Source: Triplophysa rosa (Eukaryota; Chordata; Actinopteri; Cypriniformes; Nemacheilidae). Taken from it: DNA of 64,000 bases. The notes beneath the pieces are model-generated. The model saw only the letters and a program-made list of their open reading frames with translations, searched no databases and was not told the DNA's origin. Below, piece after piece: positions 22,206-33,207 of this stretch (positions are counted from its first letter, which is position 1; every line of letters starts with the position of its first letter). Position numbers and translations under genes: made by a program. The stretch is taken from contig NC_079891.1 in the NCBI RefSeq assembly GCF_024868665.1, positions 30,334,665 to 30,398,664 of the forward strand, in the 5' to 3' direction.

Positions 22206-23384
22206 TTCAACAAAAGCCACATCTTCAAATTCCATTTTGGGTCAAATCCCAACTTCCGCACTAAAAAACTGGGTACAAGTAGCACCGGGAAGAAAACGTT
22301 GACCAGATGGAATGACCTGACATCCAGAGAAAATACGTTCTCTCAGAGAAGAGAACATTGAAAACAGCCTTAATATAAATTAGAAAGAAAACCATTTCCA
22401 TGCTTGAAGAGCAAAGTAACGTTATGATGCCATTAAAGCGCAACGGCGTGTAGTTGAAACACACAGTGACAGAATTGAAAGAAAGCGAACTGGCGCTAGG
22501 TAAAAAAGAGTGAGATACAGGAATGAAAGTCGTGCCGGACAGAAGAAAATGGCATCTCCATATTAAAGCACACGTCGAATGTGTCAGTTATAATTTCACG
22601 CCGCCCGCGGGGAAGAGAATTAAACCCGTCTGCGCCGGCGTGTTCTCATTCGCCCGCCGTTCCGACTGCACGTCGAATCCCAGGCTGATGGTGGAATATT
22701 GCAGACAAATTGGTTTTAAATGAAAGCTAGCGCTCTAACCGGCGTTCGGCCTCCCTCTCCTCAGCCCTTCCCCAGGTGCACTTAATCTAATTTCATTAAA
22801 GAGATGAGGAGCGATGATTGCTTGTGTCGAAACATTAAGCCGCTCCATCTTCACCTCCATAAAAAAACTATTAGGGGCCTGTCAGCAAGCCGGTGGGTGG
22901 CCTGTTTATGACTGAATATAAGAAAAAGAGAACGAGATGAGACTCAGAAAAGAGAGATGAGACTCAGAAAAGAAAGATGAGAGGGGTCCAGGGGTAGAAA
23001 GTACATTACACATCATTACTTCCCTCAGATCTTCGAAACGAGGGAGAGAAATGACGCTACAAAAGAGAGGCAGGGAAAGTATTTATCAGGAGAGAGAGAC
23101 ATTGATGTATTGTAGGCATGCGTGTGCGGGGCTCTGATATGACGCGCTGCGTATCATCGAGGTGGATGCCACCTGCCAGAAGCGTGCTTTCAGAGGAGTG
23201 AAGCGTGCGTAATGTGACATTTGGTTTAAGATAAGGCCCGAGAAATTAATATGTCAATCAAAATGATCAAATTTGAGGAAAAATGTCAAATCTATCTGTA
23301 TAGACAACCTAGTCTCACACGGAACGTGCCGCGGTGGTTAGTTGAATAAAAGGAGAAAAAATCAAATGGGAAAATATCAGAGAT
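22206..23384. other. No gene seen; regulatory-looking island 22.5-22.9 kb
   Basis: 22520-22910 has raised CpG and G+C plus ATTA-type words (aatctaatttcattaaagag, aacattaagccgctccat), unlike the flanking repeats. No coding frame is supported. A conserved enhancer is plausible but untested. 23000-23230 is purine-rich. Confidence 0.4.
22928..22985. repeat. Short purine tandem repeat
   Basis: About two and a half copies of a 21-bp unit containing agatgagactcagaaaaga. Confidence 0.75.
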
Positions 23385-23775
23385 GTGGTCTGGTTTTAGC
23401 TGGTTAAGCAGGTTTGTTTTAAAGAGGTTTTGGTCAAGCTGGTTTTAGATTTTTAGGCTGGAACCCACCAGCTAAAACAAGCTGAACACCAGACTGGCCA
23501 TACTGGAAACTTGCTGGTCTTAGCTGGTGTAAGTCGGTCCACGCAGCCTGGCAAAACTGGTCTTTCAGTCTGGTCAAGCTGGTGTTTAGCTGGTGGGTTC
23601 CAGCCTAAAAAGCTAAAACCAGCTTGATCAAAACCTCTCTAAAACCAGCCTGCTTGACCAGCTAGAATCAGGCTGGGAGACCAGCTAAAAAGTGGCCAAA
23701 ACCAGCCTACTTCAAAACCTCTCTAAAACCAGCTTTGGCTGGTTTAGGCTGGTTTTAGCAGTTTTATTCAGTAGG
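23385..23775. repeat. Foldback repeat of agctggtttt units
   Basis: Arm 23423-23477 (agaggttttggtcaagctgg and ttaggctggaacccaccag) is repeated inverted at 23584-23639 with only about two mismatches. Both arms and the flanks are made of short ctggttttagctggt-type words, so the whole region is a nested palindrome. A known style of teleost non-coding repeat. Confidence 0.8.
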
Positions 23776-23896
23776 AAATGTCAGTTTGTACCTTCTTCAG
23801 ATTGCATTTTCTAAATGGAGACAGTGTGTTCATAGATACAGACGTGACGTTTTACTCATGTGCATTTCAAATGTATCCAGATAAGTGTAGACGTAG

Positions 23897-24856
23897 AAGC
23901 CCAATGGCGGATGGCAATTGTTTCTCATAAGGACATCTGTAAAAATAAATCTGCATGGCTCCTTGGTGATAAAACTCGGAGAATTCCGAGAATTCGGATT
24001 CGGAGAAACATAAACTCATGGTGTACTGTAGGTGTGAGTTTGTAATCCTGCGAACCCGGAAAATGCACTTCTCCCATGCTCAGTCACATGACAATTTGCA
24101 CGTATTAAATAATTATAATGGAATCAAATCTATATTTTAAAATGCCAATATCGAATGTTTTCATGTTTTTTCTGGTCTTCTTTCTGTTCTTATCATCTCC
24201 CTCTCTGTGCAGTGAAGCAGTGATACTGATCTATCGGTCATAGCTAGAACTTATGTGAACTTGTGTGTGCGTACATGGCGCGTGATGCATCTACGCGATC
24301 ACGTTAACAGCCGAAACTTATTAAACTCTGTATCATCTGGTCATCATACAAACACCTATGATATCATTCGAAGTTTACATTTATTTGCGTAGATCCACGA
24401 TAACCACAAAACATTGTGCCTTTGCAAAATAAAGAAAGCCGTAATAAACTTTCTGCCATCTGTGAACTGTTTCTCTACGTTCGCAGAAGCGCTTCAGGTG
24501 CGCGTGTGATAAGACGTTATATGTGAGTCATGTTGTGGTTTTTATGGTTCAGACACTACAGTATAATGCCTGAACCTCCTGAAGAGCAACACTCTGCGGT
24601 GGTCAGAATGGACTTACAAAACGTATTTTGGTTTTAACACCTGTTATAAACTCAGAGATGTGGATTCGGACGGCAATTAAATTACCGCACAACCTTGGTG
24701 TTTGTCAACATACAGTAGGTAATTCGCCTGAGGATTTGTCCGCAGGTGGTGGGAGAAAAACAGATTCGGACGGCAATAAAATCACCATTTATCCCCCTTA
24801 AATGGAGAAAATATCTTACATCCCTATGAGAAACAATTACCGTCCGAATAGGGCTT
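23897..24856. mobile_element. 960-bp inverted-repeat transposon (aagccc... ends)
   Basis: Left end aagcccaatggcggatggca then attgtttctcata, and right end (inverse) aagccctattcggacggtaa then ttgtttctcata, form inverted repeats of more than 35 bp. The word attcggacggcaat recurs inside at about 24664 and 24764, and (inverted) in the right end. TAG lies directly on both sides (23894-23896 and 24857-24859), a candidate 3-bp target duplication as in PIF/Harbinger-type elements. No transposase frame is seen; non-autonomous. Confidence 0.75.
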
Positions 24857-24859
24857 TAG

Positions 24860-25836
24860 TCAACTTAAAATTTTTGGCAATGAAAATGAATTGACATATT
24901 TCCAAAAAGTAGATTAATTTTTATTAGCTTAAACGACTCTGTTTAAATGACTTTGTCAAAATGTATTTTCAGCCAATAAAAATCAAACTAAAGCAAAGAC
25001 TTATTATCTAGACAAATGGCGTCCCGACTGAAACTCCACTGGGACGCAGGACATGGTTCATAAAATTTTGTTGCCTGATCACCCTGCACCCTAGCAACAT
25101 TTTCTCGTGGACCACCAAAACTCTAAGCTCTTAACTTTATTTGGTAGAAAGAAACCTTAATTCCATGCGTCACATATTTAAAGGAATTTGAAAGTACTGT
25201 TATAATAATAAAAATTAAAAATACAACCAAATCACACAAAAAGCCCCTGAGATGGTTTGGTGGTGCATGTGAGAAGCCATTTTTTAACACCGCACTGGCC
25301 TATCAAATTGGGGCCAACCCAAAGATAAAAGCTAGGCATGTGCTGCTAATGCTCACATTCCAGTCTGAAACAAAACAACATGATATTTGACAGGGCAAAT
25401 AGCTCGAATTGAGATGATGACAGTAAGGGAGAAGGGTTAGGATGTCAATAAAGACAGCCCCGCCCGTCAGCTGTAAAGCCCTTCGGTTGGAGGGGGAAAA
25501 TGTCAGTGTTTACCTGAAGTGGCTGAATTGGTGGGGTGTGTCATGTGACACGCTGTCACACTGATGTGAGGGAAAGAGATACCAGAGAAATGAAATAACA
25601 CAAATCCTTTTAAGCTGCTCAACAAAACAGACGGATTTCAGTGGTCACCTGTCAGGACACAAACACCCAACAGCCTTATATGTCAGTCATTTGACTGTGG
25701 GCTAAATCTCAGGTATGCACTGCATTCACCACTACTGTAGCAGACTCAAATCGATCAAATGAGTTGTTCACTGCAAAAAGAAAATCAATTTCTTATTAAG
25801 CATGGTCTTGTTTTCTGGAAAAACATACAAACATCT
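24860..25836. other. No gene seen
   Basis: Unique AT-rich sequence. A patch at 25430-25560 is GC-richer (gacagccccgcccgtcagct). No supported coding frame. Confidence 0.35.
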
Positions 25837-26000
25837 TTAAAGGAGCAGAGTATGAAATTTAGCGGCCTCTAGCGGTGAGGTTGCAATTTGCAACCAACGG
25901 CCCATTTCACTACAGCGGCTGACTTATGATATAACTAGGAGATAACTCATGATTCTGTGGAAACAACATGGCGAATTCCATGCGGGGGGACCCGTGGTGT
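25837..26000. mobile_element. Relative of the ttaaaggtccag TTAA family, partial
   Basis: Starts at TTAA (ttaaaggagcagagtatgaa). It shares gcaaccaacggc, cagcggctgac, aacatggcgaattcc and tggtgtacgtagat with the element at 11569-11830. The first ~60 bp differ (tttagcggcctctagcggtg), so it is a mosaic or a diverged subfamily. The right end is not found. Confidence 0.6.
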
Positions 26001-27356
26001 ACGTAGATTATTTGAATCCCAAATAATGCCACACGTGCTCCAATCCACATGAAAAATTGTAAACGGTGATAAAAGCCGTTTTTAAACAATTTAACATAAA
26101 AAATCAACAAGCACATTAAATGGCCAACGTGACTTCTGCACCAGCCTTGCCAACAATATTTTGTTTAGATATTACACTGATAGAAAATCATTTCTTAACT
26201 GCACACAAAACACATCCACATAACTATGCGAGCTGAACTACATTTATCAACAGCCAACCTTGCGTTTGTCAGTCAAACAGGAAATGATTGTTTCAAAAAA
26301 GCCAGCAGAATGAAAACACCATACACTACATGAATACCAAGATGCACATTATTTATTACCAGCTTGCTTCAAAAGTTATGGCCAGACGTACGCATCTCAT
26401 TTCTTGGCCAGATCAAAGCCTCATCATCTGTCACAGACTACGAGAGGTGCTTTCTTTTCTTTGAACAGGTTGTGATGTCTTTGTTAATAAGTGGACTTGA
26501 TCTACACATGAAGCGATTTGATTCAAATCAGCCCAACTGATTATGGCCTCCAGCGTACCTGCAGGCTGTTTTATCATTTAGTAATGTTTAAATCGCCAGA
26601 AGCGAGAATGTTTCATTTTTACAGGACTAATCAAAGACGTTAAAGCATTACAGTATTAAACCGGGGACGACACTTATTACAATTCAAACTAAACTGATGG
26701 TTTACATTCGATTTAATTGTACGCAATGACAAATAACAGGGTTCATCGTTTTTCAGAAGCAATCATGAAAGAGTGAAGTGTTCTTCTCTCTTGTGCACCT
26801 GAAGACAAACACCTCAGCACATACTGTTGTTTTTCAACCATGGCTCATCTTCTCAATGCCCCCTAACCACCTTTTACCAAGAACTATTATCCCTAACCCA
26901 CGCTTTCAGAAGACGGCCCATAAAAACATGACCTGACGCATTCCTGCTAAGAACACAAACCCGCTTCGACTCGGAGCCCTGCGATTGCTTCCACATGTTC
27001 TCAGTTGTGTGAAAACAACCTGCATCTGCAGTTTCATTTAATGCGCAGAGCATTGTTGAAGAACCCTCCATGTGGCACGGTAAACACTGATCTGGGAACA
27101 GCCTTCTAACATCGCAATTGTGCATAAGAACACAGTAAAAGAAATAAAAATGGCCTGAAATCAGTAGCAGATGTCACGTGGTACTATATTCAACAGAAAT
27201 TTTCATTCTATCTTAGTATGGAGAGCCAAGTCGACTGGGATTTTGTACATCTTGTTCTCCTAAATGTTAAACTAAGCAGTTACATAGTAGCGTTTTCCTT
27301 TAAAAACCTTTTTAATATACAAGAAACATTTAGATATACTGTATATGTATATGCGT
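26001..27356. other. No gene seen
   Basis: Unique AT-rich sequence without a supported coding frame. The minus-strand frame at 26874-27125 has no recognisable motif. Confidence 0.4.
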
Positions 27357-27363
27357 GCGCATC

Positions 27364-27451
27364 CGTGTGTGTGTGTGTGTCTCTGTGTCTGTGTGTGTTG
27401 GTGCGTGTGCGTGTTGTGTGTGTGGAGTGTTTTGTGTGTGGGTGTGTCTGT
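27364..27451. repeat. Imperfect (GT)n microsatellite
   Basis: GT units interrupted by ct, gc and tt. Translated frames across it are Val/Cys-rich artefacts. Confidence 0.95.
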
Positions 27452-27524
27452 CTTCTGTGTTTTCAACCTTTTCTTGTTTTTGCAGGTACAACTTTGATTG
27501 TTTTGCTTGTAGTCAATGTGTCTC

Positions 27525-27588
27525 ATGTGCAGCTGCTTTGTAACAATGAAAATTGTAAAAGCGCTATATAAATAAAGTTGAGTTGAGT
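27525..27588 (+). mobile_element. LINE 3'-tail remnant
   Basis: Contains agctgctttgtaacaatg and gtaaaagcgctatataaata then aagttgagttgag. This is the common 3' end of fish L2-like LINEs, finishing in short ttgag repeats instead of poly(A). The coding part is absent (strong 5' truncation). Confidence 0.65.
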
Positions 27589-27610
27589 ATATGTATACTA
27601 TATATATTGC

Positions 27611-28059
27611 CAATGTTGGGTAAGTTACTCTGAAAAAGTAATTAATTACTAGTTACTAATTACATATTCAATAGTGTAATTAGATTACTGTACAAATTAC
27701 TCTCTCCAAAAAGTATTTAATTACTTATTACTAATTACTTTCTATATCCTACATCCGTGATTAGAATTGATTCAAGGATAGACGTGAAATGGCTCTTAAA
27801 AAATAAATAAATAACTACATAAATTATTTGTATTAACTGACCAAAGTATACAAATGTGAGAAGGAGACATTAAAGCATACATTTTAAAGTTACACTTCCA
27901 CTATTGAATATATTACACAGTATTAAGTTCGATTACATCAGAAGTAACTGTAATTAAATTACAGGAAAAATAAAAGTAATCCCTTACTTTACTTTTTCAA
28001 GGGGAAAGTAATTAAATTACAGTAACTAATTACTTAGTAACTAGTTACACCCAACACTG
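27611..28059. mobile_element. Full-length hAT-like miniature element with 8-bp target duplication
   Basis: Left end caatgttgggtaagttact and right end (inverse) cagtgttgggtgtaactag are imperfect inverted repeats. The 8-mer tatattgc is present on both sides (27603-27610 and 28060-28067), exact. The body of taattac/agtaac words lacks coding frames. It is the complete reference for the truncated copy at 1-392, in the same orientation about 27 kb away. Confidence 0.93.
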
Positions 28060-28067
28060 TATATTGC

Positions 28068-29710
28068 ATATAGAGTATGTAAGTATACTGTGCATATATA
28101 TACTGTATATTTACACTATACAGTATATATGATCTGTTTAAATGGTTACATATTCACCATAAATACTATGCGATCATTAAGACACATTAACAACAACATA
28201 TTCTGGAAAAGTGACATCTAAACAGGTTGAGAGAACAGGGCCTGACATTTTTAAACTCCATCACAAAGAAAGTAAAAACTCTAGAAAACCCCGTTTCCTC
28301 TTTTTTCCAAAGCTAGTGTTAAAAGAACACGGCGCTTTAAAAGTCCCTCTCTTCATGGCGTCAAATCCAAAGAGGTTTTCTCTTACCATCTGCCTCAATG
28401 AGGAGGAAGATAAAAGCCTATTGACTAGCACAAGCTGCGGTTAATGCAAATTGCTGCTCGCTATCAATGTATTATTTATAGAGCGAGCCGGAGATGTTTT
28501 CCACCGAACTGGGAGCTTGGCTTACAGGAGATTAGTTATGCTATCACATTCATTTAACAGGGAGTAATTGCTTAACTGCAGGGGAATTAACACGTGTTAC
28601 ACTTCCACTGGAGCTACATGCTGTTTATATGGGTGGCAGTCATATTAGGGTTATCAATATTAAAAGATAAACAAACGACAAAACACTTCACCGGAAAGGA
28701 TCTGGCAACCTTCAAACCGCTAACCAAATCTCGAAAGCATTCGTGACCAGAGAGCATTTGAATAACAAATCAGATGTAATGGTATAATCTGAGGGCGATA
28801 TATATGGCTGAAGCCCATGTTTGCAAATGCATGCAAATATATCGCCATATGGAGTGAGGCCATTATTGCACGTGTGACATATTGTCTTTCACGGAAATGG
28901 CATCCTATTGTTTCATGTTACTAAAGGGAAGCTTACAATGAAAGACAGCGCCTTTACAAGTTTAATCTTTGGGAAAAATATACCAGCGTTATATTTTTTA
29001 GACAAATCAGGATGAGGAAAACAGAACAGAAGAGAATGACTTGTGCTTACAAAAGACACAATTTTGTTTCAAAGGCTTGTAAAGTTGCCTACAAAGGCGG
29101 CATCGTGATTATGCTTCCTATTAAGAAACACATTTTTTTAACATGAAGTTAAAAATGTTGTCTTTAAACAGCACTCCAAATCTGTTTCAATTAAGATTGG
29201 GTTGTTTTTAACCCTGCCTTAGAAAGCAGGTGCATATGTAGGCAGCTCACAAATTTTTGAAACGGAGCTAATATGTATTTTTCTTCATATTTTGAACTCT
29301 TTCGAACATTTAAGTGGGTTGTTCTTTAGTACCGACTTCGCAAAAGTACTTGCTGTACGGAATTAACTAACTTAACAGCCATCAAGCGACTCCTTTTCTC
29401 TTCCAGTTCAAACTACTTCAAAGTAGCTGAATTGACATCTCCGACACAGCGACACCGCACAGAAACCTTAAAACACTTCTGCAATAAATGTACTGTCTCG
29501 CCGCTGTGCCGCATTTCTCTTTGTATCCCTGTAATATGCAAATAAATCAACAATCACAAGTCTGGCAGCCATTTTCTATCATCCACACATGCACAAACAC
29601 ACACAGATAGACGACAGCCTTTCATTCTTTAAACTCTAAAATCACTCTTACGCACTCCTAGGTGGGTTAGGTAAACAGACACACAAACACACGTAAAAAA
29701 AAAAACGTAC
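28068..29710. other. No gene seen; octamer-containing unique sequence next to the microexon
   Basis: 28430-28640 is GC-balanced with homeobox-type words. POU octamers atgcaaat lie at 28444, 28831 and 29536. The minus-strand donor intron of the candidate microexon runs leftward into this region, so it may be intronic. A poly(A)/T-like run precedes the exon (29697-29705). Confidence 0.4.
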
Positions 29711-29740
29711 CTTGTCATCAATGTCACTCTCGCCGTCACA
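29711..29740 (-). other. Candidate 30-nt coding microexon
   Basis: On the minus strand a long pyrimidine tract and acceptor (atctttttctctttacag) is followed by 30 nt and then a near-consensus donor (AAG|gtacgt). In the frame that starts at the first base the exon reads CDGESDIDDK, an acidic ten-residue insert. A second frame is also open (VTARVTLMT), and the third has an immediate stop. A length divisible by three keeps the downstream frame whether it is included or skipped, which is typical of alternatively spliced microexons in neural and transcription-factor genes. I do not recognise the parent gene. No adjoining exon is certain within the window; 7865-7943 on the same strand is a weak possibility. 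Confidence 0.6.
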
Positions 29741-30811
29741 CTGTAAAGAGAAAAAGATATGAGAGAATTATTCATTCATTCTCTGACCTCATTATCGGTT
29801 CGGGTACGATTTTTACCGCAGCTCTTTTTACGCTCATTCTCTCCTTCGGTGACACCTTTCGTCAAAAATGGAGGTGATGAAGGGGAAAATGTGATACATT
29901 TGAAAGAGGATGCCACGGTTCAAAAGTGAGATGGCGTAAAATACTACTTTTCGGTCGGTTTTCGGGAGCCGGTGTAGCAGGCGAGCAGTTCAATGTATGA
30001 TATTAGACAGAAAGTTGGGGGGAAATTATTCATATATGGGCTAAACCTTGGCACATTGCTGAAAAAAAACCTAGGAGTGCTAGGATGAATATTCAGGGCA
30101 GTAAAATAAAATAAAAATATAATAAAATAAAGTAGAATAAAATAAAAACGCAAGTTTATGATTTGAAGGTATTTCAATGGTCTGACCAAGTTAGAGAATA
30201 TGATTTTTGGGGACTGTGAAGCAGAAAATGGCCATGGTAAAAACTTTAAAACGTGTTTAAATAATCAAATTAGGAAACACAGTCCCCATCTCTTCATGTT
30301 ACAAAATACCCTCAACAACACTTAGCAGGCACCGGAGTGCCATATTCTTACATAAATATTTCATGCCAGGCCATTATCGCACACTCCTGTGCTTCTCGCC
30401 TTTCATTTGTACGTGTAGCCGAGGACATTTCGGGGCTTGCCGCAGAAATGGACTGCAATTACACATATGCAAATGAGCAATTACAGACCATTTGCACTTT
30501 AAGGAGCGGTCCCAACCACTCGCTTCTGTTTTCTTAATGAGGATCAGAAGTTCATCTGTTTTTTTTTCCGGTTCGTTGTTGAGAATTTTCCATTCAACTT
30601 TATTGTATGATTTGTTTACATCTTAGTGTATTTGAACCTAGCATGCAGATCTGTATGTTTCTATGGATACACATTGTATTTATCTCAAAATAAGATCAAA
30701 ATTTGATGTATAATATCATCCCATCATTCTATCATACCATGTAATATATATATTATTATATAATATTTTCCCTTCAAAAGACATTCATTAACCCACTGGA
30801 ATCATCTGGAT
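29741..30811. other. No gene seen; regulatory-looking island 30.35-30.54 kb
   Basis: If the microexon is real this lies upstream of it, within an intron. 30340-30540 is GC-balanced with octamer atgcaaat at 30467 next to gcaattaca words, like a conserved enhancer; untested. A short (aaaat)n-like tract occurs at 30105-30150. Confidence 0.4.
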
Positions 30812-31001
30812 TGCTTTAAGGATGGATGTGTGTTTTTTGGAGCTTTAATATATAAGCCCATATAAGAAAATGACATACAACATTTGAATAAAATAATCTG
30901 TTCGTGTTCAATTTAAAAAGGAAGTTATATACATCTGGGATGGCAAGAGGATAACTTAATAATGAGATAATGTCCATATCGGGTTGAACAATTCCTTTAA
31001 G
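30812..31001. mobile_element. Degenerate TTAA-family element
   Basis: Starts ggattgctttaaggatggat then gtgtgttttttggagctt, a cyprinid subfamily start, and ends gggttgaacaattcctttaa, a worn version of gggtgaactatccctttaa. Confidence 0.65.
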
Positions 31002-31645
31002 AAGCAAAGAAGTTTTAAAAGTTCCAAAGCAGTTAATACAGAACGTCTCATTTAAACTATAAAACGAGTAATAAAGAACAATGAAACAATAAAACTTTAA
31101 AGGATGTTAATTGGTAGAGAAGCACAAGAAACGTTTTCTCTCTGGTTTTGCCTTCAGTCTTTTATAAGGCAATAAGGTCCTGCTCAAACCGTCAGTCTCA
31201 TAAAAAGATTTCTTGTGGCTTTGTTTGTGCACAGGCTGTGTCGGTGCCTTCTTTGCCCGATCAAATATAAAACCTCCCACACCAAATCTTACAGTACGCT
31301 TTCCTATTGCTAGCATGAAAATAAACTGCAGCTAAATTAACAAGCTTGCATTCACTCCACAAAGATTCAGCAGCCCACCTTTGAGTCCGCCTGATGTTCT
31401 GTGTACATTAATGTGAGTTTATGCAGCAGATTAGAGAGACTCATTCATTCACAGCGCTAGCTAAACAAATCCTAATTGCTCAGCTCTTCTTGTCACAAGT
31501 CATTAATTGTATGTCCAAGGCATTAGCAAACAAAGTGGCTTAGCCAACTGTCAAGCATGTATCCATTCAGGTGGGATTTTCTTGTTTGGAAATGTGGACG
31601 TCAAACAGTCCAGTATCTATCTACAGTATCCATCCATCTATATAG
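31002..31645. other. No gene seen
   Basis: Unique AT-rich sequence up to the tetranucleotide microsatellite; no supported feature. Confidence 0.35.
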
Positions 31646-31731
<86 letters not shown>

Positions 31732-31739
31732 GTATCTAG

Positions 31740-31823
<84 letters not shown>

Positions 31824-31905
31824 ATCTATCTATCTATCATCTATCTATCCATCCATCCATCCATCCATCCATCCATCCATCCATCCATCCATCCATCCAT
31901 CCATA
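31646..31905. repeat. Large (ATCT)n-(CATC)n microsatellite
   Basis: About 190 bp of tatc units with small interruptions (agtatctagt, atcatctatc) change at about 31846 into about 15 catc units. It is followed at 31913-31955 by a worn copy of the fish SINE tail (tgcagatacttttattcaaa). The Tyr-Leu-Ser-Ile open frame across it is an artefact of the repeat. Confidence 0.97.
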
Positions 31906-31955
31906 CATTAGTGTATTTCTGCAGATACTTTTATTCAAATCAACTTACTATTATT

Positions 31956-32910
31956 TATTTTTTCTGCAAATGAAGCAGCATGTGACCTTGACCTTAGTTA
32001 TATACTATACTAGTTGTATACTAGTACACATTTCCACACAATTACACACTTTCTTACCAGCATTGACAGACAGAAATGAAATGCTGTGTAAAAAAATAGA
32101 CTTGGACGGATGAAAAAAGAACACAGTGTAAGTGACACAATGAGTGTGTTGTTTACACAGGACATTACAGTCCCTCCCTTCATCTGCTGCGAAGATGCTT
32201 TTGACATTTAAACAGCTTTCTTCACATTTGGTGTGTGTATTTTATTTACAGAGTCTCTCGTGAACGCCGCAGCACGTCTGTGCGTGTGCATGTGTGCAGG
32301 AGCGAGCGAACGTGATTTATTCACAGCGAGTCTCACGCCGGACCCCACGGCTTCGGTTTTGGCTTGCCGACGGCCTCATATATTTCAGCTGAAATGGGAA
32401 TGGGAGGTGAGGGGGGGAGAGCTGTCTAATATTTCAGAACATTTTCCTGGCAGCATTTTAATAGACACGCACACCAAGGGGGGGGGAGACAATAAGCGTT
32501 GCGCATCCCGGAGCACATTAAAACCGACTGCCCAAATCAATAACACAGTTGCACCTGTCACATGCTGAGGAGATTGGGAATGAATTGGCCTAGGAGGGGG
32601 AGTAAGAAACTAGCCTGACGACAGCCATGCTGGCTCAACATCAGCGTCTGCCTGGGGATGTCTGGATGAATACTGATTCCAGCAGTACAGGGTGCCAGAG
32701 AGACCAAAAATATGCAAAACCAGATCTCAGCGCCTGCCACGAATACATTTCGGTGTCAGCGCCATGGCAACTGAACAACAGTGACATCATCGGGGCTGTC
32801 AGCACGTGCAGTCACAATGGGGGCCGTCTGCTGCTGATCTGAAACAACGTTATTCGTCTCGTGATCCAAATTAGTAAGAGAAGAACATTGAGAATGTCTA
32901 AATTGAGAAT
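31956..32910. other. No gene seen; regulatory-looking island 32.25-32.85 kb
   Basis: 32250-32850 is GC-balanced with CpG, unlike its flanks, and carries overlapping short frames on both strands with no recognised motif. It ends at the inverted LINE piece, next to a small duplication of attgagaatg at 32886 and 32901. Confidence 0.35.
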
Positions 32911-33200
32911 GTTTGTCCTGGTGAGTAAGAGTATTTCGTCCGTTTTGTTGGTAAGGGAGCGGACATTCGCCAGGTGTATACTCGGCAGCGGGGTCCTAAA
33001 TCCGCGTCGTCGGAGTCTGACGAGCGCACCCGCTCGCTTTCCCCGCTTGCGTCTTTTAGAGCGTTTGTACAGAGCTGCCGCTCCTCCGAGTAAAATGTCC
33101 AGTAAGACGTCTGAATTTTCAAAATTAGGGAAAAGATTGATAGAAGGGCATTGCTTAATGTTAAGCAATTCGTCCCTGGTAAAAGTGATTAAAGAAGAGT
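32911..33200 (-). mobile_element. Inverted 5' coding start of an L2-like LINE
   Basis: On the minus strand, from about 33168 to 32911, the frame runs into PSIHLANVRSLTNKTDEIL and LLTRTN, the opening of the apurinic-like endonuclease domain of L2/CR1-group LINE polyproteins (the Asn of LAN.RSL.NK is a conserved active-site position). A basic Lys/Arg-rich stretch (KRSKRRKRGKRAG) precedes it, as is usual. Homology stops abruptly at 32911; the open frame beyond is unrelated. Together with the sense piece starting at 33208 this looks like one insertion whose 5' part was inverted. Non-functional fragment. Confidence 0.8.
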
Positions 33201-33207
33201 AGCTTAA

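Noticed and set aside
24600..24800. Two copies of attcggacggcaat considered as a separate tandem repeat
   Set aside because: They are internal and subterminal motifs of the 23897-24856 transposon.
27218..27613. Open frames of 113-117 codons on both strands
   Set aside because: They are built on the imperfect GT repeat (Val/Cys or Thr/His rich) and the LINE tail; no independent coding signal.
31646..31905. Regular repeats considered as a CRISPR-like array
   Set aside because: Four-base units without spacers in a vertebrate genome: a microsatellite.
31507..31911. 134-codon open frame rich in Tyr-Leu-Ser-Ile
   Set aside because: It is the translation of the ATCT/CATC microsatellite; a tetranucleotide repeat read in any frame gives such a pattern.
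32861..33202. 113-codon plus-strand frame
   Set aside because: It is the opposite-strand shadow of the inverted LINE endonuclease start.
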